From contig QOQW01000002.1 in NCBI GenBank assembly GCA_003327425.1, forward strand, positions 62,001 to 126,000: DNA of 64,000 bases, in the 5' to 3' direction. The stretch's first letter is position 1, and every line of letters begins with the position of its first letter. The notes under the pieces are model-generated. The model saw nothing but the letters and a program-made list of their open reading frames with translations, was not told the DNA's origin and searched no databases. The translations under genes and the position numbers were made by a program. This stretch comes from Candidatus Ozemibacter sibiricus (lineage in GTDB: Bacteria > Muiribacteriota > Ozemobacteria > Ozemobacterales > Ozemobacteraceae). Below are positions 46,158-55,056 of this stretch, piece after piece.

Positions 46158-46610
46158 TCACCGCCGGCGCAGGGCATGCAGCAACGCGGCCCGTTCTTGG
46201 GCCAGGACCTCGACAAAGGGGGCTGGCACCTTGAGCAGGACGAAGGTCAGGCGAGTCTGGGCGATCGCTTCTCCGTCCACGCTGGCCGCCACTTCGACCC
46301 GCGCCCCCTCCTCGTCGATCAAGACGAGATCGGCCGCCAGATCGACCCGATCGCCGGGCCGCACCATCTTCTTGAATTTGACCCGATCGACGATCGAGAG
46401 GAGGGCCTTGCGATCCTTGCCCTCGGGAGTCGTCTCGACCAGCAACCCGGCCAGCTGGGCCATCGCTTCGATCAACACCACGCCGGGCACCACCGGGAAC
46501 CCAGGAAAATGGGTGGCGAAGTACGGCTCGCTCATTGCCACGTTCTTGTAGCCGCGAATCCGCTGCCCGGGCACGAGGTCGGTGATTCGATCGACGAAAT
46601 AGAACCGCAT
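46158..46610 (-). CDS. FabZ-like 3-hydroxyacyl-ACP dehydratase
   Basis: A 150-residue hotdog-fold enzyme. I start it at ATG 46610; an extended frame to 46667 adds 19 non-family residues. The signature THFPGFPVVPGVVLIEAMAQ has H34 and E48 as the catalytic pair, and KFKKMVRPGDRVDL matches FabZ. The C-terminal ~25 residues (VLAQERAALLHALRRR) form a helical extension. It is the first gene of a dehydratase-ketosynthase pair; with the KR-like SDR, second ketosynthase and long ACP elsewhere in the window it may serve a special lipid or polyene. Confidence 0.92.
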   Translation of the reverse strand: MRFYFVDRITDLVPGQRIRGYKNVAMSEPYFATHFPGFPVVPGVVLIEAMAQLAGLLVETTPEGKDRKALLSIVDRVKFKKMVRPGDRVDLAADLVLIDEEGARVEVAASVDGEAIAQTRLTFVLLKVPAPFVEVLAQERAALLHALRRR

Positions 46611-46936
46611 GGAAAGAAGCTCCGATTCCGCAGGCCGGTCGACTGCCGAAGGGCGGTCGGCGACCACATCAGGTCAGATCAGCCCCCTGGGCCAATTGGG
46701 TCTTCCAGCACCGCACCGTGCGGTCGCCCATGACAGGCCGCTCAGACAGCGTAGCGGAAAGGTTCCCCTCTTGCAACTCGCCATGGCATCGAAATGCCAC
46801 CTTCCTGCGCCTGCCGCCAGGGGAGAAGAGCCTTCCTGTCGACATCGCGTCGAGGCCCGGGGTTTCCCTGGCGCCCTAACCTGGGCCATGACTTCTGCCG
46901 ATGGATGTTTCACAGATCATCTCCCGGAGGCATCCA
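46611..46936. other. Divergent intergenic region, 326 bases
   Basis: Lies between the FabZ-like gene (minus) and the VOC gene (plus). I see no gene and no clear consensus promoter; the plus-strand ribosome site GGAGG is at 46924-46928. Confidence 0.5.
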
Positions 46937-47365
46937 ATGGTCGGCGTGACGCCCGTCGGTATCGTGACCAGCAAGCCCGAAGAAAGCCGGCAGTTCTACG
47001 GCCGGACCATGGGCATCGAACGCGTGCAGGTGCTGCGACGCCTGTTCATGGAAGGCATGGAAGGCGTCGTCATGCGCCTGGAGAGTCCGCAGCTCGAACT
47101 GCTCGAAACCGAGACCAAAGTGCTCGAGCGCTCCGTCAACCAGACGATCCGCCGCGAGTTCCGCATGATCCTGCGCCCCCGCGACATCGGAGGGGTCCTG
47201 CACCGCCTCGCTCAGGAGGGAATCACCCCGCAGACCAGCCCGTACGGCAGCTTCATCTTCGACGATCTCAACGGCATCTCCTGGGAGATCAAATCCGGTC
47301 TGTCGGGCATCGTCTACGACAATCCCCTCGCCGATATCCCCGGGATCACCCCCAGAGCATCTTGA
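46937..47365 (+). CDS. VOC/glyoxalase-superfamily protein, 142 residues
   Basis: GGAGG seven bases upstream selects ATG 46937 over the ATG at 46901. A single vicinal-oxygen-chelate domain with two beta-alpha-beta-beta-beta modules: GVTPVGIVTSKPEESRQFYG at the start, LESPQLELLE, and in the second half RMILRPRDIGGVL, DDLNGISWEI. The last (D-x-x-G-x-x-W-E-[IL]) is the usual metal-ligand end of VOC proteins. No specific function (glyoxalase, dioxygenase or resistance) can be assigned. It ends convergently, overlapping the TauE-like gene by 20 bases. Confidence 0.8.
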   Translation: MVGVTPVGIVTSKPEESRQFYGRTMGIERVQVLRRLFMEGMEGVVMRLESPQLELLETETKVLERSVNQTIRREFRMILRPRDIGGVLHRLAQEGITPQTSPYGSFIFDDLNGISWEIKSGLSGIVYDNPLADIPGITPRAS

Positions 47366-47708
47366 TCCCTACCACGATCAGGACTGTTCCGAAGACCTGA
47401 CGCAAGGTCTGCTCGCTCAATCGCTCGGCGATCTCGGCCCCGAAGAACCCGCCCAGGAAGAAGCCGATCGCGCCGCACACCGCAATCGGCACGATGACGT
47501 GCCCGTGCTGGTAGTACCGCCACGCCGCCATCAGCCCGATCGGCGGGATCATCAACGCCACGCTGGTGCCTTGCGCCTCGTGCTGCTTGAGGCCGAACAG
47601 GTAGATCAGGGTCGGCACGATCAGAATGCCGCCACCCAGGCCGATAGCGCCGCTCAGCGTCCCGATCGCCATCCCCCACAGCACGTAGATCAGATAGGTC
47701 GTCATCAT
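47346..47708 (-). CDS. Half-length TauE/SafE-type membrane permease
   Basis: A 120-residue membrane protein that starts at ATGATG 47708 behind GAGGCGGTGAGG. Four hydrophobic helices and GTLSGAIGLGGGILIVPTLIYLFGL with QGTSVALMIPPIGLMAAWRYY match the N-terminal half of TauE/SafE (sulfite exporter) proteins, which normally have two such halves (~250 residues). Half-size members probably dimerise. The substrate is unknown. It follows waaA by 10 bases on the same strand, so it could be co-transcribed with the lipid A genes. Confidence 0.85.
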   Translation of the reverse strand: MMTTYLIYVLWGMAIGTLSGAIGLGGGILIVPTLIYLFGLKQHEAQGTSVALMIPPIGLMAAWRYYQHGHVIVPIAVCGAIGFFLGGFFGAEIAERLSEQTLRQVFGTVLIVVGIKMLWG

Positions 47709-47718
47709 CCTCACCGCC

Positions 47719-49074
47719 TCACACGGATTCAAGTTGCCCCCCGGCCTGCTCCGCGGTCGGCAGGCCCAGGAAGGGGCGCAGCAGCGCCATGGTCCGGTCG
47801 AGGGCGCCCCGATGCCGGGCGATCACCGCCTGGGCCTGGCTGACCTGCCGCGCCGCGGCCGCCCGATCGGCCATCAACTCGGCGATAGCCGTGCCCACGG
47901 CCGCCGCCTCGGCCGCCACCGCGATGCCGCCGGCTTCCCGCAGTTCGGCGATCAAATCGTCGAAATTGCGGACATGCGGACCGACGACCAGGGGAACCCG
48001 GTGCGCGATCACTTCCAACGGGTTGTGCCCGCCCACCGCCGGATCGAGCGTCCCTCCGACGAATGCCACCGTCGCCAAGGCATACAGAGCGGCCAGCTCG
48101 CCGACCGTATCGAGCAGCACCACCTGATGGGCCGGCGCCCAGCCGTCGGCCGCCGACCGCCGGCCCACCGCTAACCCCCGCGCCTGCAGCCGGCCGGCCC
48201 AGGCGGGGGCATTCGTCACCGCCCGCGGCGCCACCAGCACCCGGCATCCCGCCTGCCTGACCAGCCGCTCGATCACCGGCAGCAGCCCATCGAATTCCGA
48301 CGGATGCAGCGACCCCAACACGATCAAGGGGCGCTCGCCGCGCCATTGCCGCGCGGCCGCCAGCCCTTCGGGTGAGCAGGCGGGCACCAGATCGACCTTG
48401 ATGTTGCCCAGCACCTTGATCGCCGCAGCCGGCGCCCCCATGGTCAGCAACCGGGCCCGATCGGTCTCGCTCTGCACGCCCAAACAGCGGAACCCGCTCC
48501 ACAGCGCGGCCGCCAGACCCGGCACCCGCCGCCAGAACGCCTCGTGCTTCTGGCTGATCCGGCCGTTGACCAGCACCACCGGAACGTGCAGGGCCCGCGC
48601 CACCCCGACCAGGCCCGGCCACAGATCGGTCTCGGAGATCACCACCAGGCGCGGCCGCCAGCGCCGCAGCGCCCGCCAGACGAAGCAAGCCGCATCGAGG
48701 GGCGCATATCCCATGACCTCGGCCAGCCTTTTCCGCTGCACCAAGGTCATCACATCAGGATGGGTGGTCGTGAACCCGATCCGCCAGCCGGTCGCCTCCT
48801 GCCGGATCCGCTCCATGAGGGCGAACGCCACCAGGCTCTCCCCCAGCGAAACCCCATGCACCCAGACCAACGGCCCGGCCGGCGGGCGAGGCAGGCCCCC
48901 CAGATACGCGCGAAACCCCGTAGCGACCCGAACGCTTCGGCGCACCAGCCACGGCACAGCCCCCGCCCCGGCCAGGAACGCGGCACCGAACAGCCACTGA
49001 TACCCCAGCCAGGCCCCGCTCTCCCGCCAGGTCCAGGCCGATGGCGGCCGTCCTGTCGCCCCCGGCCGGGTCAT
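47719..49074 (-). CDS. waaA: 3-deoxy-D-manno-octulosonic acid transferase
   Basis: WaaA (KdtA) transfers Kdo from CMP-Kdo to lipid IVA at the inner membrane. The start at ATG 49074 overlaps the acyltransferase stop. The 451-residue protein has an N-terminal membrane anchor (about 20-45), HGVSLGESLVA with the catalytic glutamate, ISETDLWPGL, GNIKVD, GSLHPSEF, and the C-terminal GGTLDPAVGGHNPLEVIAHR, VVGPHVRNF block of the GT30 family. Slight variation (ETD for ETE, SLHP for STHP) does not touch the core. The substrate is supplied by KdsA/KdsC. Confidence 0.95.
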   Translation of the reverse strand: MTRPGATGRPPSAWTWRESGAWLGYQWLFGAAFLAGAGAVPWLVRRSVRVATGFRAYLGGLPRPPAGPLVWVHGVSLGESLVAFALMERIRQEATGWRIGFTTTHPDVMTLVQRKRLAEVMGYAPLDAACFVWRALRRWRPRLVVISETDLWPGLVGVARALHVPVVLVNGRISQKHEAFWRRVPGLAAALWSGFRCLGVQSETDRARLLTMGAPAAAIKVLGNIKVDLVPACSPEGLAAARQWRGERPLIVLGSLHPSEFDGLLPVIERLVRQAGCRVLVAPRAVTNAPAWAGRLQARGLAVGRRSAADGWAPAHQVVLLDTVGELAALYALATVAFVGGTLDPAVGGHNPLEVIAHRVPLVVGPHVRNFDDLIAELREAGGIAVAAEAAAVGTAIAELMADRAAAARQVSQAQAVIARHRGALDRTMALLRPFLGLPTAEQAGGQLESV

Positions 49075-50114
49075 GACCCGGCCTCCCCCGGCAGGAGACC
49101 CAAGCAGGCGCCCCCGCCTCGCATCGGCACCCCGGCCTTCTTCAGCCGGGCCAGATGCTGGTGATGGCGCGGCTTGAAGCGATCGTAGAACCACAAGTAT
49201 TGATGGGGCAGCGCCAGGATGACCTCTTCCATCCAGGCGACCAGACGCCTGGTGCGGCTGATGACCCGTTCCTCCATGGGGCCGGTCGTCTCGGCCGGCA
49301 AGGCCGGCAGGAACCGGGCTCGAAACCGCCCCGTATGCCCGCATCGCCAACTGTAGAGCGGCACCACGGCCGCCCCCGTTTTCAGGCTCCAGTTGGCGGG
49401 GCCGGCCGGCACACTCACCCAGTGCCCCAGGAAGTCGAGGAACACCCCATGGTTTCCCCCGTCCTGGTCGGGCATCATGCCGAGGATGGCCCCTTGTTTC
49501 AAGGCCTTCAGCGCGCCCACCAGGCCGCGATCCCGATCATGCAGGACGATCCTGGTGAACTGCCGGAAATGATCGAGCGCCCGGCCCAGATCATCCTCTT
49601 TCTGCGCCATATAGAAAGAATGCAACGGGAACCCGGCATGGGCGATGGCGCCTCCCAGCAGCTCCCAGTTGCCCAGATGCGGCACGGCCAGCACCACGCC
49701 GCGCCCGCCCGCCAGGGCCGCTCGCAGGTGTTCGAGCCCTTCGAAGGTCACCCGCGCCTGGAACTCTTCCCCGGTCATGGCGGGGAACCGGAGCACCTCG
49801 GCGATGACCAGGGCGAAGTGCAGGAACCCTTGCTCGATGATCGTCTCCACCGGCTGCGGCGGCGGTCGGCGGCACCGGTGGTAGATGCGGTCGATCGTCT
49901 CGCGCCACCGCTCGCGCTCGTGGCGCCATGCGTGGGCGACCAGCAGGCCCAGCGCACCGGCCATCCACCGGCTCACCCGTTCGGGCAGGGCGCAGCAGAC
50001 CGCCGACGCCTTCACCAGCGCCGAAAACAGAGGACCCCCGTCCTCGCCGGTCGCCGACGGCCGCATCCCCTGACCGTCAGCCTGGCGGCTGGTCCGCAGT
50101 TCGGCTGCCGTCAT
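49071..50114 (-). CDS. lpxL: LpxL/HtrB-type lipid A late acyltransferase
   Basis: Starts at ATG 50114, 10 bases after lpxB-1. The 347-residue protein has the HX4(D/E) catalytic motif HLGNWE, GFPLHSFYMAQK, a GMMPDQDGG substrate block and WFYDRFKPR near the end, matching LpxL/LpxM-type enzymes that add a secondary fatty acid to Kdo2-lipid A. An unusual ~35-residue N-terminal extension (TSRQADGQGMRPSATGEDGG) precedes the domain. The position between lpxB and waaA fits. Confidence 0.93.
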   Translation of the reverse strand: MTAAELRTSRQADGQGMRPSATGEDGGPLFSALVKASAVCCALPERVSRWMAGALGLLVAHAWRHERERWRETIDRIYHRCRRPPPQPVETIIEQGFLHFALVIAEVLRFPAMTGEEFQARVTFEGLEHLRAALAGGRGVVLAVPHLGNWELLGGAIAHAGFPLHSFYMAQKEDDLGRALDHFRQFTRIVLHDRDRGLVGALKALKQGAILGMMPDQDGGNHGVFLDFLGHWVSVPAGPANWSLKTGAAVVPLYSWRCGHTGRFRARFLPALPAETTGPMEERVISRTRRLVAWMEEVILALPHQYLWFYDRFKPRHHQHLARLKKAGVPMRGGGACLGLLPGEAGS

Positions 50115-50124
50115 CGGCCTGGCC

Positions 50125-51306
50125 TCAGTCCATGGGTTCGCCCAGCAGATGCATGGCCATGCGGGCCACCCGCTCATGCGCTCCCGGCCGGCCCAGATGG
50201 CTCACCACCTCGGCCAGATCGCGCTTCTGCCGAGCGTAGAGTTCGGGCGACTGCAGGATCTCCCAGGCGGTGTCGGCCAGCTTTTCCGGGGTGAATTCCC
50301 ATTGGATCAGCTCCGGCACCGCCTGCCGCCCCAGAATGATGTTGGGCAGACCGATAAACTCTGGCAGCTTGTAGAACAGCCGCGCCACGATCTCGGTGAC
50401 GACCGAGACCCGATAGGTGATCACCATCGGCGTGCCGATGTTGGTGGCCTCGAGGGTCGCCGTGCCCGAACTGATCAGCAGGATCCGGCTGATGTTCATC
50501 ACGTCGTAGATCTTCCCCTCGACCAGCCGGATGGGCAGGCCCGATTCCTCCAACATCTTCCGCAACCCGGCCTTCGACACCCCGAACACTTCGGGGCCAT
50601 CGGACACCGCTACCGGCACCACGAACTGGAAGGAGGGGTCGCGCTGCCGCAACAGCCGCCCGGCTTCCAGCATGACCGGCAGGATCTGGTCGAGTTCGCT
50701 GCGTCGGCTGCCGGGGCAGAGGGCGATGACCGGGCGCGCGGGATCGAGCCCGAACTGCCGGAACGCCTCCTCGCGCGACATGGTCGGGCGCGCGATGTCG
50801 AGCAGGGGGTGCCCGACCAGCTCGACGTTGGCCCCCGCCTTCTTGTAGACCTTGTAGGTGAAGCTGAAATTGGCGGCCACGCTGGTGATGTGGCGAGCCG
50901 CATCCGCCACGTCGCGCGGATCGACCGCGAACTTGCTGGGCGGGAAGTAGTACAGCGTGGGGATGCCCAGGTGGTTGGCCTCGCGCGCCAGCCGCATGTT
51001 GAACCCGGGATAATCGACCAGCAGCACCAGATCGGGACGCATGTGGTAGAGGAAGCGCTTGAGCCGGCGCAACACGAACATCAGGCGCGGCGCCTGCTTG
51101 ATCGCCTCGATCAGGCCGATGGCCGCCCAGGCCGAGCTGTCATAGAGCAGCTTGACCGGCCGTTTGGCGGTCTGCGGCCCCCCGACCGCGAAGATCTCCA
51201 GGTCCATGTGCCGCAGCAGCACATCGATCAGCGTGCTGGCGTAGATATCGCCGGAGGTCTCGCCGGCCACGATCAGCACCCGCTTGCGGAACATCGCGCC
51301 ATTCAT
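50125..51306 (-). CDS. lpxB: LpxB-like lipid A disaccharide synthase, divergent paralog
   Basis: I start it at ATG 51306, overlapping the DUF374 stop (ATGA). The 393-residue GT19 protein keeps LIVAGETSGDIYAS, DYPGFNMRLA, LCPGSRRSEL and SSGTATLEATNIGTPM. However, GPxM-x-x-G near residue 43 is altered (VGGPQTAKRPVK), VMGFxEVL reads AIGLIEAIK, and the loop YYFPPSKFAVDP (119-130) replaces the canonical SPQVWAW. This suggests another acceptor or nucleotide sugar than in the sister protein at 53755, which has the standard motifs. Confidence 0.88.
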   Translation of the reverse strand: MNGAMFRKRVLIVAGETSGDIYASTLIDVLLRHMDLEIFAVGGPQTAKRPVKLLYDSSAWAAIGLIEAIKQAPRLMFVLRRLKRFLYHMRPDLVLLVDYPGFNMRLAREANHLGIPTLYYFPPSKFAVDPRDVADAARHITSVAANFSFTYKVYKKAGANVELVGHPLLDIARPTMSREEAFRQFGLDPARPVIALCPGSRRSELDQILPVMLEAGRLLRQRDPSFQFVVPVAVSDGPEVFGVSKAGLRKMLEESGLPIRLVEGKIYDVMNISRILLISSGTATLEATNIGTPMVITYRVSVVTEIVARLFYKLPEFIGLPNIILGRQAVPELIQWEFTPEKLADTAWEILQSPELYARQKRDLAEVVSHLGRPGAHERVARMAMHLLGEPMD

Positions 51307-52022
51307 GCGCACAACCTCCGCTCGGCGAGGGCTTCGCATTCGGCCAGCCGCGCTTCGAGCAGGCGCTGGCCCGCTTCGACGGACAGATCGGCCGGCACCA
51401 TGAACGGCTCGCTCGTCGCCACCACCACTCGCGAGAACGGCAGCGGGATTTCGAACCGGTCCCAGTTGCGCAGTTGCCAGGCCCGCCCGTAGCGGGCCCC
51501 GACCGCCAGCACCACCGCTTCCGCCCGCTGGGCGAGCAGCACCGCCCCCGGCTTGGCGACATGGCGCGGCCCCCGGGGGCCATCGAGGGTCATCGAGACC
51601 GCCTCCCCCTGACGCAGGCGCCGCACCATCTCGAGCAGCGCCCGCCCGCCCCCGCGCGAACTCGACCCGCGCACCGTGCGATAGCCCAGGCAGTTCAGGC
51701 TCTGCGTCTGGATGTCGCCATCCCGGGACAGCGAGGTCATGATCCAGATGCCGCGATCGCGGTAGACGTAGGTCGGCGCCAGTTGCGAGCCATGCCAGCA
51801 GACATAGATCACCGGCCGCCCGCTGGCCAGGGCCCGCGCGTTGGCCTCCCAGCCCGGGCGCTCCAAACGCAGGGAAGCTCCGAGCAAGCGAATGAACCAC
51901 GCCGCCGCCCGCCCCTTCATCGCCACGCGCGCCGCATAGCCGGGCTCTTCCCAGCGGCCGTCGTCGATGCCGCTGCGGAAGGCCTGCCGGTCGCGCGCGC
52001 TCCGCGCCAGTCGCCCGCTCAT
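51303..52022 (-). CDS. DUF374 lysophospholipid acyltransferase-like protein
   Basis: A 239-residue acyltransferase relative. It has the family landmarks VIYVCWHGSQLAPTY, SLSRDGDIQTQSLN, SSSRGGGRALLEMVRRL and MTLDGPRGPRH. The catalytic WHG-type motif replaces HX4D in this family. Members sit in lipid A operons beside lpxB, msbA and waaA; their acceptor is not established to my knowledge. The start overlaps the msbA stop (ATGA) and its stop overlaps the lpxB-1 start. Confidence 0.9.
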   Translation of the reverse strand: MSGRLARSARDRQAFRSGIDDGRWEEPGYAARVAMKGRAAAWFIRLLGASLRLERPGWEANARALASGRPVIYVCWHGSQLAPTYVYRDRGIWIMTSLSRDGDIQTQSLNCLGYRTVRGSSSRGGGRALLEMVRRLRQGEAVSMTLDGPRGPRHVAKPGAVLLAQRAEAVVLAVGARYGRAWQLRNWDRFEIPLPFSRVVVATSEPFMVPADLSVEAGQRLLEARLAECEALAERRLCA

Positions 52023-53758
52023 CGCAACCCCACCGCCAGCTGATTGGAATACTGCGAATGGTAGAGATGGGCATACAGCCCGTTCTGCTCGAGCAGACGG
52101 GCATGCGGACCGCTCTCCACGATCCGACCGTGCTGCAGCACCACGATCTTGTCGGCATTGACCACCGTCGACAGCCGATGGGCGATGATGAACGTCGTAC
52201 GATTCTTCATCAGGCGCGCCAGCGACTCGCGGATCAGGTTCTCGGTCTCGGAATCGAGCGCCGAGGTGGCCTCATCGAGGATCAGGATGCGCGGATCCTT
52301 CAGGAAGGCGCGGGCCAGCGCCAGCCGCTGGCCTTGCCCACCCGACAGGTTGACCCCGCGCTCGCCCAGTTCGGTCTGATAGCCCTTGGGCTGGGCCAGG
52401 ATGAACTCATGGGCGTTGGCCAGCCGCGCCGCCGCCTCGACCTCGGCATCGGTGGCATCGAGCCGCCCCAGCCGGATGTTGTCGGCGATCGTTCCCGAGA
52501 ACAACAGGATCTCCTGCGGCACCAGGCCGATGTGCCGTCGCAGCGACGCCAGCGTCAGATCGCGCACATCGCGCCCGTCGATGCGGATGCTCCCCGCCTG
52601 GATGTCGAAGAACCGCGGCAGCAGATTGACGAAGGTGGTCTTGCCCGCCCCCGACGGCCCGACCAGGGCCACGATCTCGCCCGGTTCGACCGACAGGGTG
52701 ACGCCGTTGAGCACCGGATCACGCCCGTTGTAGGAGAAGACGACCCCCTCGTAGTCGACCTTGCCCCGACACTCGGCCAGCGGGACGGCCCCCGGCCGGT
52801 CCTGGATCTCGACCGGCGCGTCGAGGATCTCGAACACCCGTTCCCCCGCCCCCACCGACTGCGAGATGACGTTGCTCAGCTTCGACAGGTTCTTGATCGG
52901 CGTGAACAGCCCGACCAGGGCGGTCAGGAAGCTGATCAACTGCCCCGCATCGAGCCGGCCCTGGATGACCTCGTAGCCGCCGTACCAGAAGATGATGGCC
53001 AGCCCGACGGTGTTGATGAACTCGATGACCGGCGAGGTCGCCGCATTGATGCGGTTGCCCTTCATCGTCTCGCGGAAATTCTCCTCGTTGGCCTTCTCGA
53101 ACCGTGCGCGCACCAGCTCTTCCAGGGTGAACGACTTGACCACCTTGACCCCGGTGATGACCTCCTGCAGGACGGTGGCGATGTCGCCGATGCGGCTCTG
53201 CATGCGCGTGCCGATCTTCTTCATCTTGCGCGAGAACTTGTTGATCAACGCCCCGATGATGGGAATGATGATGATCGAGATGAACGCCAGCTTCCAATGC
53301 AGGTAGAAGATGTAGAGACAGAACCCGACGAAGGCGATCAGATCGCCGACCAGGCCGGTGGAACTCGACAGCAGATGCTGCAGCACCAGCACATCGCTGG
53401 TGATGCGGCTCATCAGCTGCCCCGTGCGCTGCTTCTCGAAATAGCTGAGCGAGAGCTGGATCAGCCGGTCGAAGCAGGCCGACCGCATCACCCGCAGGAT
53501 GTCCTGCGCCACCCAGGTCATCAGGTAGGTCTGGATGAAGTTGGCCACGCCCTTGATCCCCATCACCACGACGAGCGTCCAGGCGATGTAATGCAGCATC
53601 TGCAGATCGCGCTGCACCAGCACGTCGTTGATGACGCTCTTCATGATCCAGGCGGGGTAGATGGTGCAGACCGCCTGCACGAAGCTGAAGAAGAGGGCCA
53701 CCCCCAGGTACCACAGGTAGGGCCGGAAATACCCGAGAATGCGGAACAACGTGTTCAC
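52019..53758 (-). CDS. msbA: MsbA-type lipid A flippase (ABC exporter)
   Basis: Flips core-lipid A from the inner to the outer leaflet. The 579-residue protein has six membrane helices (about 15-300) and a nucleotide-binding domain with Walker A GPSGAGKTT, the signature LSGGQGQRLALARAF, Walker B ILILDEATSALD and the switch H in IIAHRLSTV. It starts at ATG 53758, overlapping the lpxB-2 stop (ATGA). The position in the lpx operon, not sequence alone, identifies it as MsbA rather than another homodimeric ABC exporter. Confidence 0.92.
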   Translation of the reverse strand: MNTLFRILGYFRPYLWYLGVALFFSFVQAVCTIYPAWIMKSVINDVLVQRDLQMLHYIAWTLVVVMGIKGVANFIQTYLMTWVAQDILRVMRSACFDRLIQLSLSYFEKQRTGQLMSRITSDVLVLQHLLSSSTGLVGDLIAFVGFCLYIFYLHWKLAFISIIIIPIIGALINKFSRKMKKIGTRMQSRIGDIATVLQEVITGVKVVKSFTLEELVRARFEKANEENFRETMKGNRINAATSPVIEFINTVGLAIIFWYGGYEVIQGRLDAGQLISFLTALVGLFTPIKNLSKLSNVISQSVGAGERVFEILDAPVEIQDRPGAVPLAECRGKVDYEGVVFSYNGRDPVLNGVTLSVEPGEIVALVGPSGAGKTTFVNLLPRFFDIQAGSIRIDGRDVRDLTLASLRRHIGLVPQEILLFSGTIADNIRLGRLDATDAEVEAAARLANAHEFILAQPKGYQTELGERGVNLSGGQGQRLALARAFLKDPRILILDEATSALDSETENLIRESLARLMKNRTTFIIAHRLSTVVNADKIVVLQHGRIVESGPHARLLEQNGLYAHLYHSQYSNQLAVGLR

Positions 53759-55056
53759 GCCGGCCCGCCCTCCCGCGTCGTCGTCACCGTCGCCGGCCGT
53801 GCCGGCGCGGCAGTGGCGTCAGAGGCATCCGGCGCGCCCGCCGTCGCCACCGGCCCTGCTTCCATCGAGGAGGCGGGAGCAGCCGTCGCGGCGGCCCCCA
53901 CCAGCTCGCCCAGCCGATCGAGCAGGTGGCGCGCCACCCGCTCGCTGGCCCCCGGCGGCCCCAGCAGCGCCCGCACCTGGGCGAGCTGCCGCCGGATGGT
54001 GTCCTGCCGCCGCGGCGAGGCCAGGATCGACAAAGCCTCGTCGGCGATCAGGCGCGGCCGGAACCGCCAGCGGATGAACTCGGGCACGATCTGCCGGCCC
54101 GCCACCACGTTGGGCAGCCCGATGTGCGGTTTCTGGATCAGGAATTTCGACATGATCGAGGTCAGCAGGTTGGTCTGGTAGACGATGATCATCGGGGTGC
54201 CCAGCAGCGCCGTCTCGAGCGTCGCCGTCCCCGAGGCCACCAGCGCCAGGTCGGAGGCGGCCACCGCCTCGTAGGTCTGCCCGCGCAGCAGGGTCAGCGG
54301 CAGGTTCCGGCCCTTCAGGTGCGGCAGCACCAGCGATTCCTGGATCGTCCCCGCCAGGGGCAGCAGGAAACGGGTGGTGGGCCGCGCCTTCAGGATCAGC
54401 TCGGCCGCGTCGAGCAACCCCGGCAGGATGTAGCGGATCTCCTGCGCCCGGCTTCCCGGCAGCAGGCTGATCACCGGACCGTCGCCCAGCTCCAGTTCCG
54501 CCCGGAACTGATCGGGCGGCAGCCGCGCCTCGGTGATGCCGACCAGCGGATGGCCGAACCAGGAGACCCGCGCCCCGGCCCGTCGCCAGATCTTCTCCTC
54601 GAAGGAAAACACCACCACCGCCTCGTCGATGATCCGGGTGATCTTGTGGACCCGGCTGGGATTCCAGGCCCAGACCTGCGGCGTGATGTAGTAGACGACA
54701 TGGATGCCCAGCTCTTTCGCCACCGTCGCCACCCGCGTGTTGAAGCCCGGGTAGTCGATCAGCACCAGCAGATCGGGGCGGTGGGCGGTCAGATGCTGCT
54801 TCACTTCCTCGAAGACGGACAAGAAATGGCGCAGGTTCTTCAGCACCTCGATGAACCCGATGACGGCCAGCTCATCGATGCTGTGCAGGCAGTGCAGGCC
54901 CGCTTTCTTCATCAACGGCCCGCCGATGCCCTCGGCCACCAGATCGGGCCGCCACCGCTTCAGATGCGCCAGCACCAGCGACCCCTGCAAATCGCCGCTG
55001 TGCTCGCCGGCGATGAAGAACACCCGCGGCGGCCGTCCGCCCGAGATGACGTTCAT
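53755..55056 (-). CDS. lpxB: Lipid A disaccharide synthase, canonical copy
   Basis: Condenses UDP-2,3-diacyl-GlcN with lipid X to the lipid A disaccharide. It starts at ATG 55056, overlapping the methyltransferase stop. The 433-residue protein has FIAGEHSGDLQGS, GIGGPLMKKAG, AVIGFIEVL, the catalytic D101 in DYPGFN, YITPQVWAWNP (123-133), GHPLV, LLPGSRAQEI and ASGTATLETALLGTP. A 55-residue Ala/Thr/Pro-rich tail (from about 380) is extra to the family. Confidence 0.93.
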   Translation of the reverse strand: MNVISGGRPPRVFFIAGEHSGDLQGSLVLAHLKRWRPDLVAEGIGGPLMKKAGLHCLHSIDELAVIGFIEVLKNLRHFLSVFEEVKQHLTAHRPDLLVLIDYPGFNTRVATVAKELGIHVVYYITPQVWAWNPSRVHKITRIIDEAVVVFSFEEKIWRRAGARVSWFGHPLVGITEARLPPDQFRAELELGDGPVISLLPGSRAQEIRYILPGLLDAAELILKARPTTRFLLPLAGTIQESLVLPHLKGRNLPLTLLRGQTYEAVAASDLALVASGTATLETALLGTPMIIVYQTNLLTSIMSKFLIQKPHIGLPNVVAGRQIVPEFIRWRFRPRLIADEALSILASPRRQDTIRRQLAQVRALLGPPGASERVARHLLDRLGELVGAAATAAPASSMEAGPVATAGAPDASDATAAPARPATVTTTREGGPA

